NCBI RefSeq assembly: GCF_900117315.1
Contig: NZ_LT630337.1
Coordinates: 3,657,720 to 3,721,719 of the forward strand
Direction: 5' to 3'
Length of the DNA stretch: 64,000 nt
Source: Bacillus massilinigeriensis
Lineage (GTDB): Bacteria; Bacillota; Bacilli; Bacillales; Cytobacillaceae
Below the pieces are notes generated by a model that saw only the letters and a program-made list of their open reading frames with translations, had not been told where the DNA came from and did no database searches. A program made the translations under genes and the position numbers. Each line of letters opens with the position of its first letter. Within the stretch, counting starts at the first letter, position 1. Of the stretch, positions 55,796-64,000 are shown piece by piece.

Positions 55796-57781
55796 TTATT
55801 CTTCTGATTCTGATTGCTCATTATTTGCTTCTTCATCATCCTCTGAGCTCACAGGATTTGGATTGTTGTAGTTGTATTTTGATGGATCTACTTTTGTAAA
55901 TCCTGCTGGTGTGTAGAAACGCAATAAGTCTTGGTTGACTACTTTATCAGAAAGCTCTAATTTCGTTTGAGCCATTTCTTCAGCCTGCTTAATGCTTTCA
56001 TTTTCCTCGACTAGCTCACCAGTTTGATTATCATAATATTTATTACCGATAGCAGTTATTTCGTTTGTAACAAAGTCTCCATCACGGAATGGAACAACCT
56101 GACGATGGTCTTTTGACAACAAGTCAGATCCAAATTGAATATAATCCTTCGTATTAACTCCTAATAGGTGTAGCACAGTTGGAAGGAGGTCAATTTGACC
56201 GCCGTATTGGTGCATAACCTTTCCATCAATACCAGGTACATGAATGAATAATGGAACACGTTGTAGCTGTGTGCTTTCAAATTCATTAATTTCCTTGCCA
56301 ATGACTTGAGACATTGCTTTGTTATGGTTATCGGAAATACCGTAATGATCTCCATACATAACAACCATTGTGTTGTCATATAGTCCTGCTTCTTTTAAAT
56401 AGCTAAAGAATTCTTCAATTGCCTCATCAAGATAACGAGCAGTTTGGAAATAGTTATCCACTGACTTATCGCCCGTTGTATTACGTTCAATCGTTGCCTC
56501 TTCCTGATCAAGCGGGAATGGGAAATGATTTGTTAACGTAATAAATTTTGTATAGAACGGTTGTTTTAAAGATTTTAAATATGGCATGGATTCCTTAAAG
56601 AATGGCTTATCCTTTAATCCATATCCTTCCACATTTTCAGAACTCATATTGTAATAGCTTGAATCAAAGAACTTATCATATGCAAAGGATTTATAGATTT
56701 CATCGCGGTTCCAGAAAGTTTTTGTATTTCCATGAAACACGGCTGAAGTATAACCCTTTTGGCCTAAAATAGCTGGTGCAGCTTGGAACGTATTATGACC
56801 TTTTGTTGAATAAGCTGAACCTTGTGACAATCCAAATAAAGAGTTTTCTAACATGAACTCAGCATCTGAAGTTTTTCCTTGTCCAGTTTGGTGGAAAAAG
56901 TTATCAAAATAAAGAGTATCAGAATCATGTGTTAAAGAATTCAAGAATGGCGTTACTTCTTTTCCATTCAACTTATAGTCAATGATAAAGCTTTGAAGAG
57001 ACTCTAAATGTAGGTATACCACATTCATCCCTTTGGCCTTACCAAAGTATTCTTTGTTTGGCTTAGCATACATCGCTCTTGTAAAGTTTTGCACATCTAC
57101 AATTTCAGAGCTATCTGCCAACGCACGCTGCGCAGACGCCTTTGAGCTTTGGTAAGCATCATAGATGGTGTAATTATACATACCTAAATATTTCACAATA
57201 TAGTTACGGTCAAATGTTCTTGTTAATAATTGCGGGCGATCAATCTCTGCTAATCCTAAGTTAGCAAATAAAATACCAAGGGCCACTAAAAAGACCGTAG
57301 CAGTTTTGAAACGGCTTTGCTTTTCATTATCTACTTGAACCTTTTTCGCAAAAACAAGTACAAGTAGTAGGGCAATATCAACGAAATATAAAATATCGTA
57401 TGGTCTTAATAGAGCAAACACACTTTGTCCTAAGTCTCCAACGTTTTTCGTTTGGGTAAGGGTTGGTAATGTAATAAAATCAGCGAAAAATCGATAATAG
57501 ACAATGTTTGCATATAGTAAAAATGACATTAAAGAGTCAATAATAATAATCCATTTAATTGATTTCTTCCCTTTAGCTAAAAGAGCTATTCCAAGGAAAA
57601 ATAAAGAGGAACTTATCGGATTGATAAACAATAGGAACCTCTGCATTGTATTATCTATACCTAAAGTAAACTCTGCCTGATAAGCAACATAAGTTTTAAT
57701 CCAAAGGAGTACAGCTGCTAAAAGGAAAAAACCAAGAGGCTTGCGAATAACAAATTGTTTATTTGCAAATAAATTACGCAT
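55796..57781 (-). CDS. ltaS: Lipoteichoic acid synthase, LtaS family
   Basis: Polymerises glycerol-phosphate from phosphatidylglycerol onto the glycolipid anchor outside the membrane. Five N-terminal membrane segments (about 15-190) are followed by a sulfatase-type domain (about 245-600): manganese ligand E260 in VVYLHLESLQ, nucleophile T304 in GQGKTSDAEF, YGDHYGIS and HVPGIDGKV. The linker DRPQLLTRTFDRNYIVKYLG is also conserved. The C-terminus is acidic. At 661 aa it is normal for LtaS. ATG 57781 with AAGGAAGG is preferred over GTG 57790. Which paralogue (LtaS, YfnI, YqgS or YvgJ type) cannot be settled. Confidence 0.92.
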   Translation of the reverse strand: MRNLFANKQFVIRKPLGFFLLAAVLLWIKTYVAYQAEFTLGIDNTMQRFLLFINPISSSLFFLGIALLAKGKKSIKWIIIIDSLMSFLLYANIVYYRFFADFITLPTLTQTKNVGDLGQSVFALLRPYDILYFVDIALLLVLVFAKKVQVDNEKQSRFKTATVFLVALGILFANLGLAEIDRPQLLTRTFDRNYIVKYLGMYNYTIYDAYQSSKASAQRALADSSEIVDVQNFTRAMYAKPNKEYFGKAKGMNVVYLHLESLQSFIIDYKLNGKEVTPFLNSLTHDSDTLYFDNFFHQTGQGKTSDAEFMLENSLFGLSQGSAYSTKGHNTFQAAPAILGQKGYTSAVFHGNTKTFWNRDEIYKSFAYDKFFDSSYYNMSSENVEGYGLKDKPFFKESMPYLKSLKQPFYTKFITLTNHFPFPLDQEEATIERNTTGDKSVDNYFQTARYLDEAIEEFFSYLKEAGLYDNTMVVMYGDHYGISDNHNKAMSQVIGKEINEFESTQLQRVPLFIHVPGIDGKVMHQYGGQIDLLPTVLHLLGVNTKDYIQFGSDLLSKDHRQVVPFRDGDFVTNEITAIGNKYYDNQTGELVEENESIKQAEEMAQTKLELSDKVVNQDLLRFYTPAGFTKVDPSKYNYNNPNPVSSEDDEEANNEQSESEE

Positions 57782-57916
57782 CTGATCCACCTTCCTTAGT
57801 ACCTACAATCTAATAAAATATCATTCATTTTTAGCATCGATTTTCTAGCTTAATTACGTTTTTCTTCTGTCACGACTTTTCATTATAACAAAGGAGTATA
57901 TGAAATACAAGAGACT

Positions 57917-58134
57917 TTATAAAGTTTGGTTTTCACCATCCTCTAAAACATATCCACTATCATAACTGAATTGATCAAATCTGTCACGCAATAATATAAA
58001 AATCCCAAAAAATAGTAACATAATCACGGTTCCATAAGGCTGAATTGATTGCTTATGTGGAATGAGTTTACTTATCCATAATTATTCGATCTCATAAGCA
58101 GCAACTCAGCTACTATCTTAAACGAATCTACCAT
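57917..58134 (-). pseudogene. Possible small membrane protein gene with a frameshift
   Basis: ATG 58134 after AAAGAGGTACTC opens a 20-aa frame (VDSFKIVAELLLMRSNN). It stops near 58072, and another frame then encodes a membrane-like segment GTVIMLLFFGIFILLRDRFDQF (in part GTVIMLLFFGIFILL) ending at 57917. Together they look like one short single-pass protein broken by a shift, but no homologue is known to me. The rest of 57782-58385 holds only the hairpins at its end. Confidence 0.3.
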
Positions 58135-58218
58135 TTTTGAGTACCTCTTTCCTCCATATATTATTCTAGTATATCTAGAGAAAAAAAGATAATCCCAGCC
58201 CATGTCAAAATTGTGAAC

Positions 58219-58261
58219 AGGTGCCTGTCACCATCCATTTTCTGGATGGTGACAGGCACCT
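58219..58261. repeat. GGTGACAGGCACC-family hairpin, inverted core
   Basis: A perfect 19-bp stem (58219-58237 with 58243-58261) with outer core GGTGCCTGTCACC first and loop TTTTC, followed by seven A/T-rich bases. It is one of two copies within 160 bp. Confidence 0.88.
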
Positions 58262-58333
58262 AAAAAAAGAGCTAGTACCTCTTATATGGTATTAGCTCTC
58301 TTCTCATTTATTCATATCAAATTTCGACAAATG

Positions 58334-58374
58334 GGTGACAGGCACCTTCCATTTCTTGGAAGGTTCCTGTCACC
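58334..58374 (-). terminator. GGTGACAGGCACC-family hairpin after the 1112-aa gene
   Basis: An 18-bp stem with one mismatch (GGTTCC for GGTGCC) lies 12 bp past the stop. The sequence GTCACCGGAACACG at its right edge is repeated as the last codons of the gene. Confidence 0.8.
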
Positions 58375-58385
58375 GGAACACGCGG

Positions 58386-61300
58386 TCACCGGAACACGGC
58401 GTTGACGACTCGTTCGGTGGCGTGGCCGTCTTCTAGTGAGCAGAAGGTGTCGTGGAATTTCTTGTATTTTTCGCTGTATTCCTTTTGTACTTGTTCGATG
58501 TTCTTGACTGAATGGATGATGTCCTCGGTTGTTTTGAGCATTGGGCCAGGGGCTTCGTTTTCTAGGTCAAAGTAGAAGCCTCTTAGCTCGTCCCGATAAA
58601 ATTCTAAGTCATAGGTGAAGAATAGAATCGGTCTCTTTGAGTTGGCAAAGTCAAACATTACGGATGAATAGTCAGTCATTAGGATATCTGAAATTAAGTA
58701 AAGCTCCTGAATGTCTGGGTATTTAGACACATCCATCACAAAATCCTTAAAGTCGGCAGGAATGGTGATTTTATTTTTAATCACAACATGCATCCTCAGC
58801 AACAACACATATTCATCGCCGAGCTCCTGCTTCATTTTTTCCAAATCCATTTGAATATCAAATGCGAATTTATTCGCCCCACCTATTGTTTGATTATCTC
58901 TAAACGTCGGAGCATACAAAATTACTTTTTTATCAGCAGGAATCTTTAATTTTTTCCGTGTCAGGTCCGCCACACGATCCTTTTCCTTCTTATAGAACAA
59001 ATCGTTCCGCGGATAGCCCACTTCTAGGATTTTTCCTTCATAACGAAACGCGCTTTTAAAAGCCTTCGTCGCATATGGACTTGGCGAAACTAAGTAATCC
59101 CATGTTTTCGTTGCACCATAGACGCGTTCGACATAATCCTCTGTCCGTCCCTGAACACTTTCCATATCAAATAACATTTTCTTAAGAGGCGTTCCATGCC
59201 AAGTTTGTAAATAGGTTGTTTCAGGTCTCTTCATAATATAGGTTGGGAAGTTTTGATTGTTGACCCAGAACTTGGATTTCGCTAAATAATAATAATATTT
59301 AACGCTTAAGCGTTTGACAACAATCGTATTCTTATCTTTAGTTCTCAGGCTTTTATTGTAAACCCAAACCTTTTTATACGGCAGCTTGCGTTTGACAATT
59401 TCCTCATAAATGTAACGGGGACTGTCTGAATACTGTTTCCCAATTCCACTTTCAAATAAAATCAGCTTTTCATCCACTGGTAAAACTCTTTTTGCAATGT
59501 TATAAGCCACTCTCATTGTAGGATAATAAAATCTGCTTTTTCTAAATCTCTTATAAAATTTAACCATCCATTCATTTTGCAGCAATAATTTAATAGGTGA
59601 TTTTCTAATATGAGGGATTTTTAAGGCTGCTTCATAAATTCTCTTGCTTGCATTTTGATCATGATATTTTACGAATTTCGAAGCCCGCTTTTTAAACTCA
59701 GGCTTCATCTCAAAATCATTTTGCGCATAGCTTTCGACTAAACTGATAATATCCTCGACTTGATAGACAATTTCCCCTGGTAAATCGAGATCTAATTCGA
59801 GATGGGAAGGTTTTTTTCCAATAAAACGATCTCTGTCGAATTGATAATACACAACAGGCTTGTGTAAAAAACTAAAGTCAAAGGCCACACTTGAATAATC
59901 GGTAATCATCATGGCGCTTTCCTTCATCAAATATTGAACGTCAATCTCGCCTTGGTTAACAATTCGAACGGGCGCATCCTTAAAAAATGGCGTAAACATC
60001 TGCATGTTTGGGTGCAAGCAGAAGACAATTTCAAAATTGTGCTTCTTCGATAGCTCATGTAAGCTTGGATGATTAACTAATTCGCGATAACGATCAAAGT
60101 ACTCACTATTTAAAAACTTTTCATCATTGACAATCCATTCGCGCCAGGTTGGGATGATCAGTAATTGTCTTTTCGTTTCAACATCCCCTGCAAAAAGACT
60201 GTCAAAACGGGATAATCCCGTAACCTTTACCTGTCTAGGATCATAACCAAAATCCCTGAGGATAATCTCCTTCTCATAATCTGAGCTCACGATGAATAAA
60301 TCGGTATCAAAGCTGGGCGAATTGACTCCATAAAAATGGACGGTATTTTTTGTTCCCATAACCCCGTGCTGTAAAAAGATCTTCTTCGCCTTGACCTTGT
60401 TCTTAATCGCACTAACCCGCATCGGATAAAGATAGTCTGAATGATGAGAGCCAAAAATTCTTGTCGCCATCAATGTATATTTAATATGCTGCTTCGTCCC
60501 AAAATAGAGAATATTCCCTAATGGTTCGACATTTCTCAGCTCTGGTGAATCCTTTTCAATGATATAGTAGACATTTCTATTGGGATGATGAGTTCTCATA
60601 TATTTAAAAAAATGAAAACCCGTATCCTGCGCCTTATATGGCCTTTCACCAACTAACCAAATTTGACGACGCTTATAAAACGGGCGCATAAGCCATGCCC
60701 ATTTCAGCATCTTTTTTAAATAAAGGAAGTTTTCCTTGTTAAAGCAATCGACCTGTAAGGATAAATTAAAATGCTTAATGGTGTAATAAGGCGTTGCTGT
60801 GAATATGCGATCTTCCGACTCGATTTGAGCAGGCTTTGAATAATTTTTCGCCTGTTTTTTTGGCTTTCCTATTCGAACGATGACTCTTTCGGGTTGGTTG
60901 TTTAATTTTAGATCAAAGTTTAAATCATAGATGTCTTCTCTCAACGGCTTCCCGTCTGCAATCGTTTTTAGGTTGAGAACGCAGTCGTATTGATAATAGC
61001 TATACCCATATTTTTTTACCGACTTTTGCCGACAAAATTCGATGCCTGCTGGTACTCGGTATTTTAGCCCTGACTCGCGGCCAACAAGGAGAACCTGTGC
61101 ATCTTCAATTTTCGAGCTTTTTGAAACAATCTCACCTGACACATAAAAATGGTCTTCTATCGAATGGATTTCATGAATTTTTGCCGTTGGCTTTATGTTG
61201 ATTGGCATGTCTACAACAAATGAGATGAAGCCTTTTCTATTCACATAAACAAATCCATATCTTTCTTGGAAAATAAATGGTTCATATGCTTCAAAATGTG

Positions 61301-61724
61301 TGGTTTCGAACTTTCCGACCCGAATAATATATTCGATATCGACGCCACCATCTTCACGGGGAATTTCTCTAGCGGTAGAATTGCTTTTTAATTTTTCATA
61401 TTTCTTGGGACTAATTCCTTCTTGAGAAACCCGTACCAATATGTAAAAGCCATATCTTTTTGGAGATAGTTCATTTAAGAACTTATGTAAATCGACATCA
61501 AAATGGAAATGAGAAGAAGGCTGAATTTCTGAAAGCTTGATCATTGGATCCGTTAGACTTGCGGCCATTAATAATTGTTTTGCTTTGTGGGCAGGATTGA
61601 GCTCTCCAGTAATGGACAGAGTTTGGTTATTATTCTTTATTGTTATGTTCTTTTTATATTTATTGACATTCGTATTTGTCGGTCTAAATAGCTGAATGGC
61701 TTTCCTAACTATTTTTCGAATCAT
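58386..61724 (-). CDS. Two-domain CDP-glycerol glycerophosphotransferase (1112 aa)
   Basis: Teichoic acid polymerase-like protein with two catalytic domains in one chain. Residues 30-300 are beta-rich accessory modules, including IYDLNFDLKLNN shared in style with the large GT2 protein. Domain 1 (about 350-700) has H453 in KIFLQHGVMGTKN, H571 in FCLHPNM and MITDYSSVAFDFSF. Domain 2 (about 745-1112) has H844 in TYLQTWHGTPLKKM, H979 in LLLRMHVV and MTDYSSVMFDFANSKRP and is close to the 415-aa TagF-like protein. A TarL/TarK-like first half plus a TagF-like second half would suit a polymer built from two kinds of unit; this is inference. AGGTGGG precedes the ATG. Confidence 0.88.
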   Translation of the reverse strand: MIRKIVRKAIQLFRPTNTNVNKYKKNITIKNNNQTLSITGELNPAHKAKQLLMAASLTDPMIKLSEIQPSSHFHFDVDLHKFLNELSPKRYGFYILVRVSQEGISPKKYEKLKSNSTAREIPREDGGVDIEYIIRVGKFETTHFEAYEPFIFQERYGFVYVNRKGFISFVVDMPINIKPTAKIHEIHSIEDHFYVSGEIVSKSSKIEDAQVLLVGRESGLKYRVPAGIEFCRQKSVKKYGYSYYQYDCVLNLKTIADGKPLREDIYDLNFDLKLNNQPERVIVRIGKPKKQAKNYSKPAQIESEDRIFTATPYYTIKHFNLSLQVDCFNKENFLYLKKMLKWAWLMRPFYKRRQIWLVGERPYKAQDTGFHFFKYMRTHHPNRNVYYIIEKDSPELRNVEPLGNILYFGTKQHIKYTLMATRIFGSHHSDYLYPMRVSAIKNKVKAKKIFLQHGVMGTKNTVHFYGVNSPSFDTDLFIVSSDYEKEIILRDFGYDPRQVKVTGLSRFDSLFAGDVETKRQLLIIPTWREWIVNDEKFLNSEYFDRYRELVNHPSLHELSKKHNFEIVFCLHPNMQMFTPFFKDAPVRIVNQGEIDVQYLMKESAMMITDYSSVAFDFSFLHKPVVYYQFDRDRFIGKKPSHLELDLDLPGEIVYQVEDIISLVESYAQNDFEMKPEFKKRASKFVKYHDQNASKRIYEAALKIPHIRKSPIKLLLQNEWMVKFYKRFRKSRFYYPTMRVAYNIAKRVLPVDEKLILFESGIGKQYSDSPRYIYEEIVKRKLPYKKVWVYNKSLRTKDKNTIVVKRLSVKYYYYLAKSKFWVNNQNFPTYIMKRPETTYLQTWHGTPLKKMLFDMESVQGRTEDYVERVYGATKTWDYLVSPSPYATKAFKSAFRYEGKILEVGYPRNDLFYKKEKDRVADLTRKKLKIPADKKVILYAPTFRDNQTIGGANKFAFDIQMDLEKMKQELGDEYVLLLRMHVVIKNKITIPADFKDFVMDVSKYPDIQELYLISDILMTDYSSVMFDFANSKRPILFFTYDLEFYRDELRGFYFDLENEAPGPMLKTTEDIIHSVKNIEQVQKEYSEKYKKFHDTFCSLEDGHATERVVNAVFR

Positions 61725-62048
61725 GTTGTTTTCCCACCTTTCTTGTTATTTTTCCTTTAGTCAGCCTAAAATCAAAATTGAAATAGAGGGGGTCTTAAAT
61801 TGTGAACCTAACAAATCCGTTCTTTGTGAACTTGTATCCTTTATTATTCGCTTTTTTGACTCATCCATTCAGAAGCTTCATGGACAATAAAAAGAAATCG
61901 ATGATGATTTCACCCCTGCTTCCACAAGTCTAAGGTTAATTGTTCGACTCCCTCCAATGGTTCTCACTTCCATTTTTCAAAAAGAGTCAACATAAATAAT
62001 TGTAATATAAATAAAAATCATGTCAAACGAAGGGGGTTTTTGACGCAG
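61725..62048. other. Intergenic region between the two tandem polymerase genes
   Basis: AT-rich sequence with no recognised promoter pair, gene or repeat apart from the hairpin that begins at 62049. Confidence 0.4.
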
Positions 62049-62097
62049 AATAGGTGACAGGCACCTTCCATTTAATGGAAGGTGCCTGTCACCTATT
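62049..62097 (-). terminator. GGTGACAGGCACC-family hairpin overlapping the end of the downstream polymerase gene
   Basis: A perfect 24-bp stem, opening AATAGGTGACAGGCACCTTCC with a one-base centre. The TAG stop codon of the gene (62093-62095) and the last lysine codon fall within its right arm. Confidence 0.9.
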
Positions 62098-64000
62098 TAA
62101 ACACCTTATCTACAACGCGGTCGGTTGCGTGGCCGTCTTCTAGCTTGCAGAACTTACTATAGAAGTGATTGTATTTATCATTGTAATCCTTTTGTACTTG
62201 TTCAATATTTTGAACGGTACGGATAATTTCGTCGGTTGTTTTAAGCATTGGACCCGGGGCTTCATTTTCAAGGTCAAAGTAGAAGCCTCTTAGCTCATCA
62301 CGATAAAATTCTAAATCATATGTAAAGAATAGGATCGGTTTCTTGGAATTCGCAAAGTCAAACATAACAGATGAATAATCCGTAATAAGAATATCAGAGA
62401 TCAAATAAAGCTCCTGAATATCTGGATAAGTCGATACATCCATGACAAAATCCTTATACTCCTGCGGAATAGTGATTTTATTTTTAATTACAACGTGCAT
62501 CCTTAAGAGCAGTACGTACTCATCACCTAATGCCTTCTTCATCTGCTCGAGGTCCATCTGAATATCGAATGAAAACTTATTCGCTCCACCCTTTGTTTGA
62601 TTATCTCTAAAGGTCGGCGCATATAGAATGACCTTTTTCGTCGGAGGAATCTTTAACGCCTTCCTCGTTTTATAGGCTACCCGAATATTATCCTTTCGGT
62701 AGAACAAGTCATTCCTTGGATAACCCATTTCCAAAATGCTTCCTTCATAATGGAAGGCACTTTTAAAGGCTTCGGTTGCATATGGGCTTGGTGACACTAA
62801 ATAATCCCATGTCTTCGTTGCTCCATACACGCGCTCCACATAGTCATCAGACCTTCCCTGCACACTTTCCATATCAAACAACATTTTCTTAAGAGGCGTA
62901 CCATGCCACGTTTGAAGGTATGTTGTTTGTGGTCTCTTCTTAATATAGGTCGGGAAGTTCTGATTGTTGACCCAATACCTTGCCTTTGCCAAATAATAAT
63001 AATATTTAAAGCTTAAGCGCTGGACTTTAATCGTATTCGGGTCTTGGAATTTCATCGCCTTATCGTAAACCCAAACCTTTTTATATGGAAGCTTTCTTCG
63101 CACAATTTCTTCATATATATAACGCGGACTATCTGAATACTGTTTTCCAACACCACTTTCAAAAACAATCAGCTTGTCATCGACCGGTAAAATCCTTCTC
63201 GCCACATTGTAAAAGGCCTTCATCGTTGGGAAGTAGTATTTGCTTTTTCTAAACCGGCCGAACACCTTTTGCAAGAATTCTGAATTTCTCACCATTGACT
63301 TGATTGATTGCTTTTTAAAGGCCGGCATTTGTAAAATTGCTTGATATATTCTTTTACATGAATTTAAATCACGATACTTGATGAACTTCGAAGCACGCTT
63401 TTGGTATTCCGGCTTCATTCGGAAATTATCCGCTGCGTAGCTTTCTACAAATTCTAAAATATCTTCGACTTGATCGACAATTTCACCAGGCAAGTCATTG
63501 TCTAAATCAAGATGAGATGGGTATTTTCCAATAAATCTACTTCGGTCAAATTGATAATAGATAATCGGTTTGGTTAAGAAGCTCATATCGAAACCTACAC
63601 TCGAATAATCCGTGATCATCATGGCGCTTTCTTTTAACAAATATTGAACATCGATGTCCCCTTGATTCACAATCTTGACAGGTGCATCACTGAAAAAGGA
63701 GGTGAATCTTTGCATATTTGGATGCAGGCAGAGCACGATTTCAAAATGATATTTGTTCGCATACTCGTGCATTAACGGGTGAAAAACTAATTCACGATAG
63801 CGAGCAAAATATTCACTTTCCTTAAATTGTTCATCGTTAACAATCCAATCACGCCAGGTCGGAATGATTAAGATCTGTCTTTTGATTTTGACATCATTTT
63901 TTAAAAGGCTATCAAACCTCGATAATCCGGTGACAGACACCATGGATGGCTCGTAGCCGAAATCCTGGACGATATATCTTTTTTCATAATCAGAGCTGAC
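62093..64000 (-). CDS. Second two-domain CDP-glycerol glycerophosphotransferase (5' end outside window)
   Basis: The frame is open through base 64000, and the residues there (SSDYEKRYIVQDFGYEPS) align with about residue 480 of the 1112-aa paralogue, so about 480 N-terminal residues lie beyond the edge; a Met at 63943 is internal. The visible 635 residues contain the end of domain 1 (CLHPNMQRF, MITDYSSVGFDMSFL) and all of domain 2 (TYLQTWHGTPLKKM, GYPRNDLFYRKD, ITDYSSVMFDFANSKKP, DELRGFYFDLENEAPGP). It is highly similar to its downstream neighbour along the whole length, so the pair arose by tandem duplication. It ends inside a hairpin element. Confidence 0.88.
   Translation of the reverse strand, partial: VSSDYEKRYIVQDFGYEPSMVSVTGLSRFDSLLKNDVKIKRQILIIPTWRDWIVNDEQFKESEYFARYRELVFHPLMHEYANKYHFEIVLCLHPNMQRFTSFFSDAPVKIVNQGDIDVQYLLKESAMMITDYSSVGFDMSFLTKPIIYYQFDRSRFIGKYPSHLDLDNDLPGEIVDQVEDILEFVESYAADNFRMKPEYQKRASKFIKYRDLNSCKRIYQAILQMPAFKKQSIKSMVRNSEFLQKVFGRFRKSKYYFPTMKAFYNVARRILPVDDKLIVFESGVGKQYSDSPRYIYEEIVRRKLPYKKVWVYDKAMKFQDPNTIKVQRLSFKYYYYLAKARYWVNNQNFPTYIKKRPQTTYLQTWHGTPLKKMLFDMESVQGRSDDYVERVYGATKTWDYLVSPSPYATEAFKSAFHYEGSILEMGYPRNDLFYRKDNIRVAYKTRKALKIPPTKKVILYAPTFRDNQTKGGANKFSFDIQMDLEQMKKALGDEYVLLLRMHVVIKNKITIPQEYKDFVMDVSTYPDIQELYLISDILITDYSSVMFDFANSKKPILFFTYDLEFYRDELRGFYFDLENEAPGPMLKTTDEIIRTVQNIEQVQKDYNDKYNHFYSKFCKLEDGHATDRVVDKVFK

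Noticed and set aside
62093-63943. Complete 616-aa polymerase starting at the Met at 63943
   Set aside because: The frame remains open and homologous to the paralogue up to base 64000, so that Met is internal and the gene is cut by the window edge.

Overview
The window reads as chromosome of a low-GC, Gram-positive, spore-forming member of the Bacillaceae. The evidence is AGGAGG-type ribosome sites, sigma-A promoters, a degS-degU-degV-comFA block next to yvyE-tagV-tagO as in Bacillus subtilis, an Sda-like checkpoint protein, a CodY-type regulator and a complete wall teichoic acid (WTA) set. No rRNA, tRNA, CRISPR array, transposase or phage gene was found. The species cannot be named from this alone.

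Layout. 1-6.4 kb: comFA (cut by the window edge), degV, a previously easy-to-miss 47-aa Sda-like gene, degU, degS (all minus) and yvyE (plus). 6.5-19.6 kb: cell-wall polymer block with tagV (LCP ligase), tagO, tagA, tagH, tagG, a TagF-like polymerase, tagB and tagD (minus), then a 945-aa glycosyltransferase with repeated C-terminal modules and tagU (plus). 19.7-51 kb: a surface and secretion block: M14 carboxypeptidase, lytic transglycosylase, SlaP plus SecA2 (accessory Sec/S-layer route), CodY-like regulator, two large subtilases, C39 peptidase, PPC-domain proteins, L,D-transpeptidase, NlpC/P60, transglutaminase-like protein, a shortened nucleotidase and a class A PBP. 51.8-55.5 kb: MFS transporter, YaaN/TelA and XpaC. 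55.8-64 kb: an LtaS-type lipoteichoic acid synthase and two tandem, nearly identical two-domain glycerophosphotransferases, the second running off the window.

How it fits together. TagO/TagA build the linkage disaccharide, TagD makes CDP-glycerol, TagB primes, TagF-like enzymes polymerise, TagGH exports and TagU/TagV attach WTA to peptidoglycan; LtaS makes lipoteichoic acid. DegSU and CodY are known regulators of exoenzymes and stationary-phase behaviour, which suits the many secreted enzymes between them, although no binding site was proven here.

The most unusual content is non-coding. About ten copies of a long perfect or near-perfect hairpin (arm core GGTGACAGGCACC) sit at gene ends, with paired base changes that keep the stem. 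Several gaps hold tandem arrays of unrelated sequence but with periods near 20, 39, 51, 52 and 82 bp, close to whole multiples of one helical turn. These two systems do not correspond to any feature class I can name with confidence.
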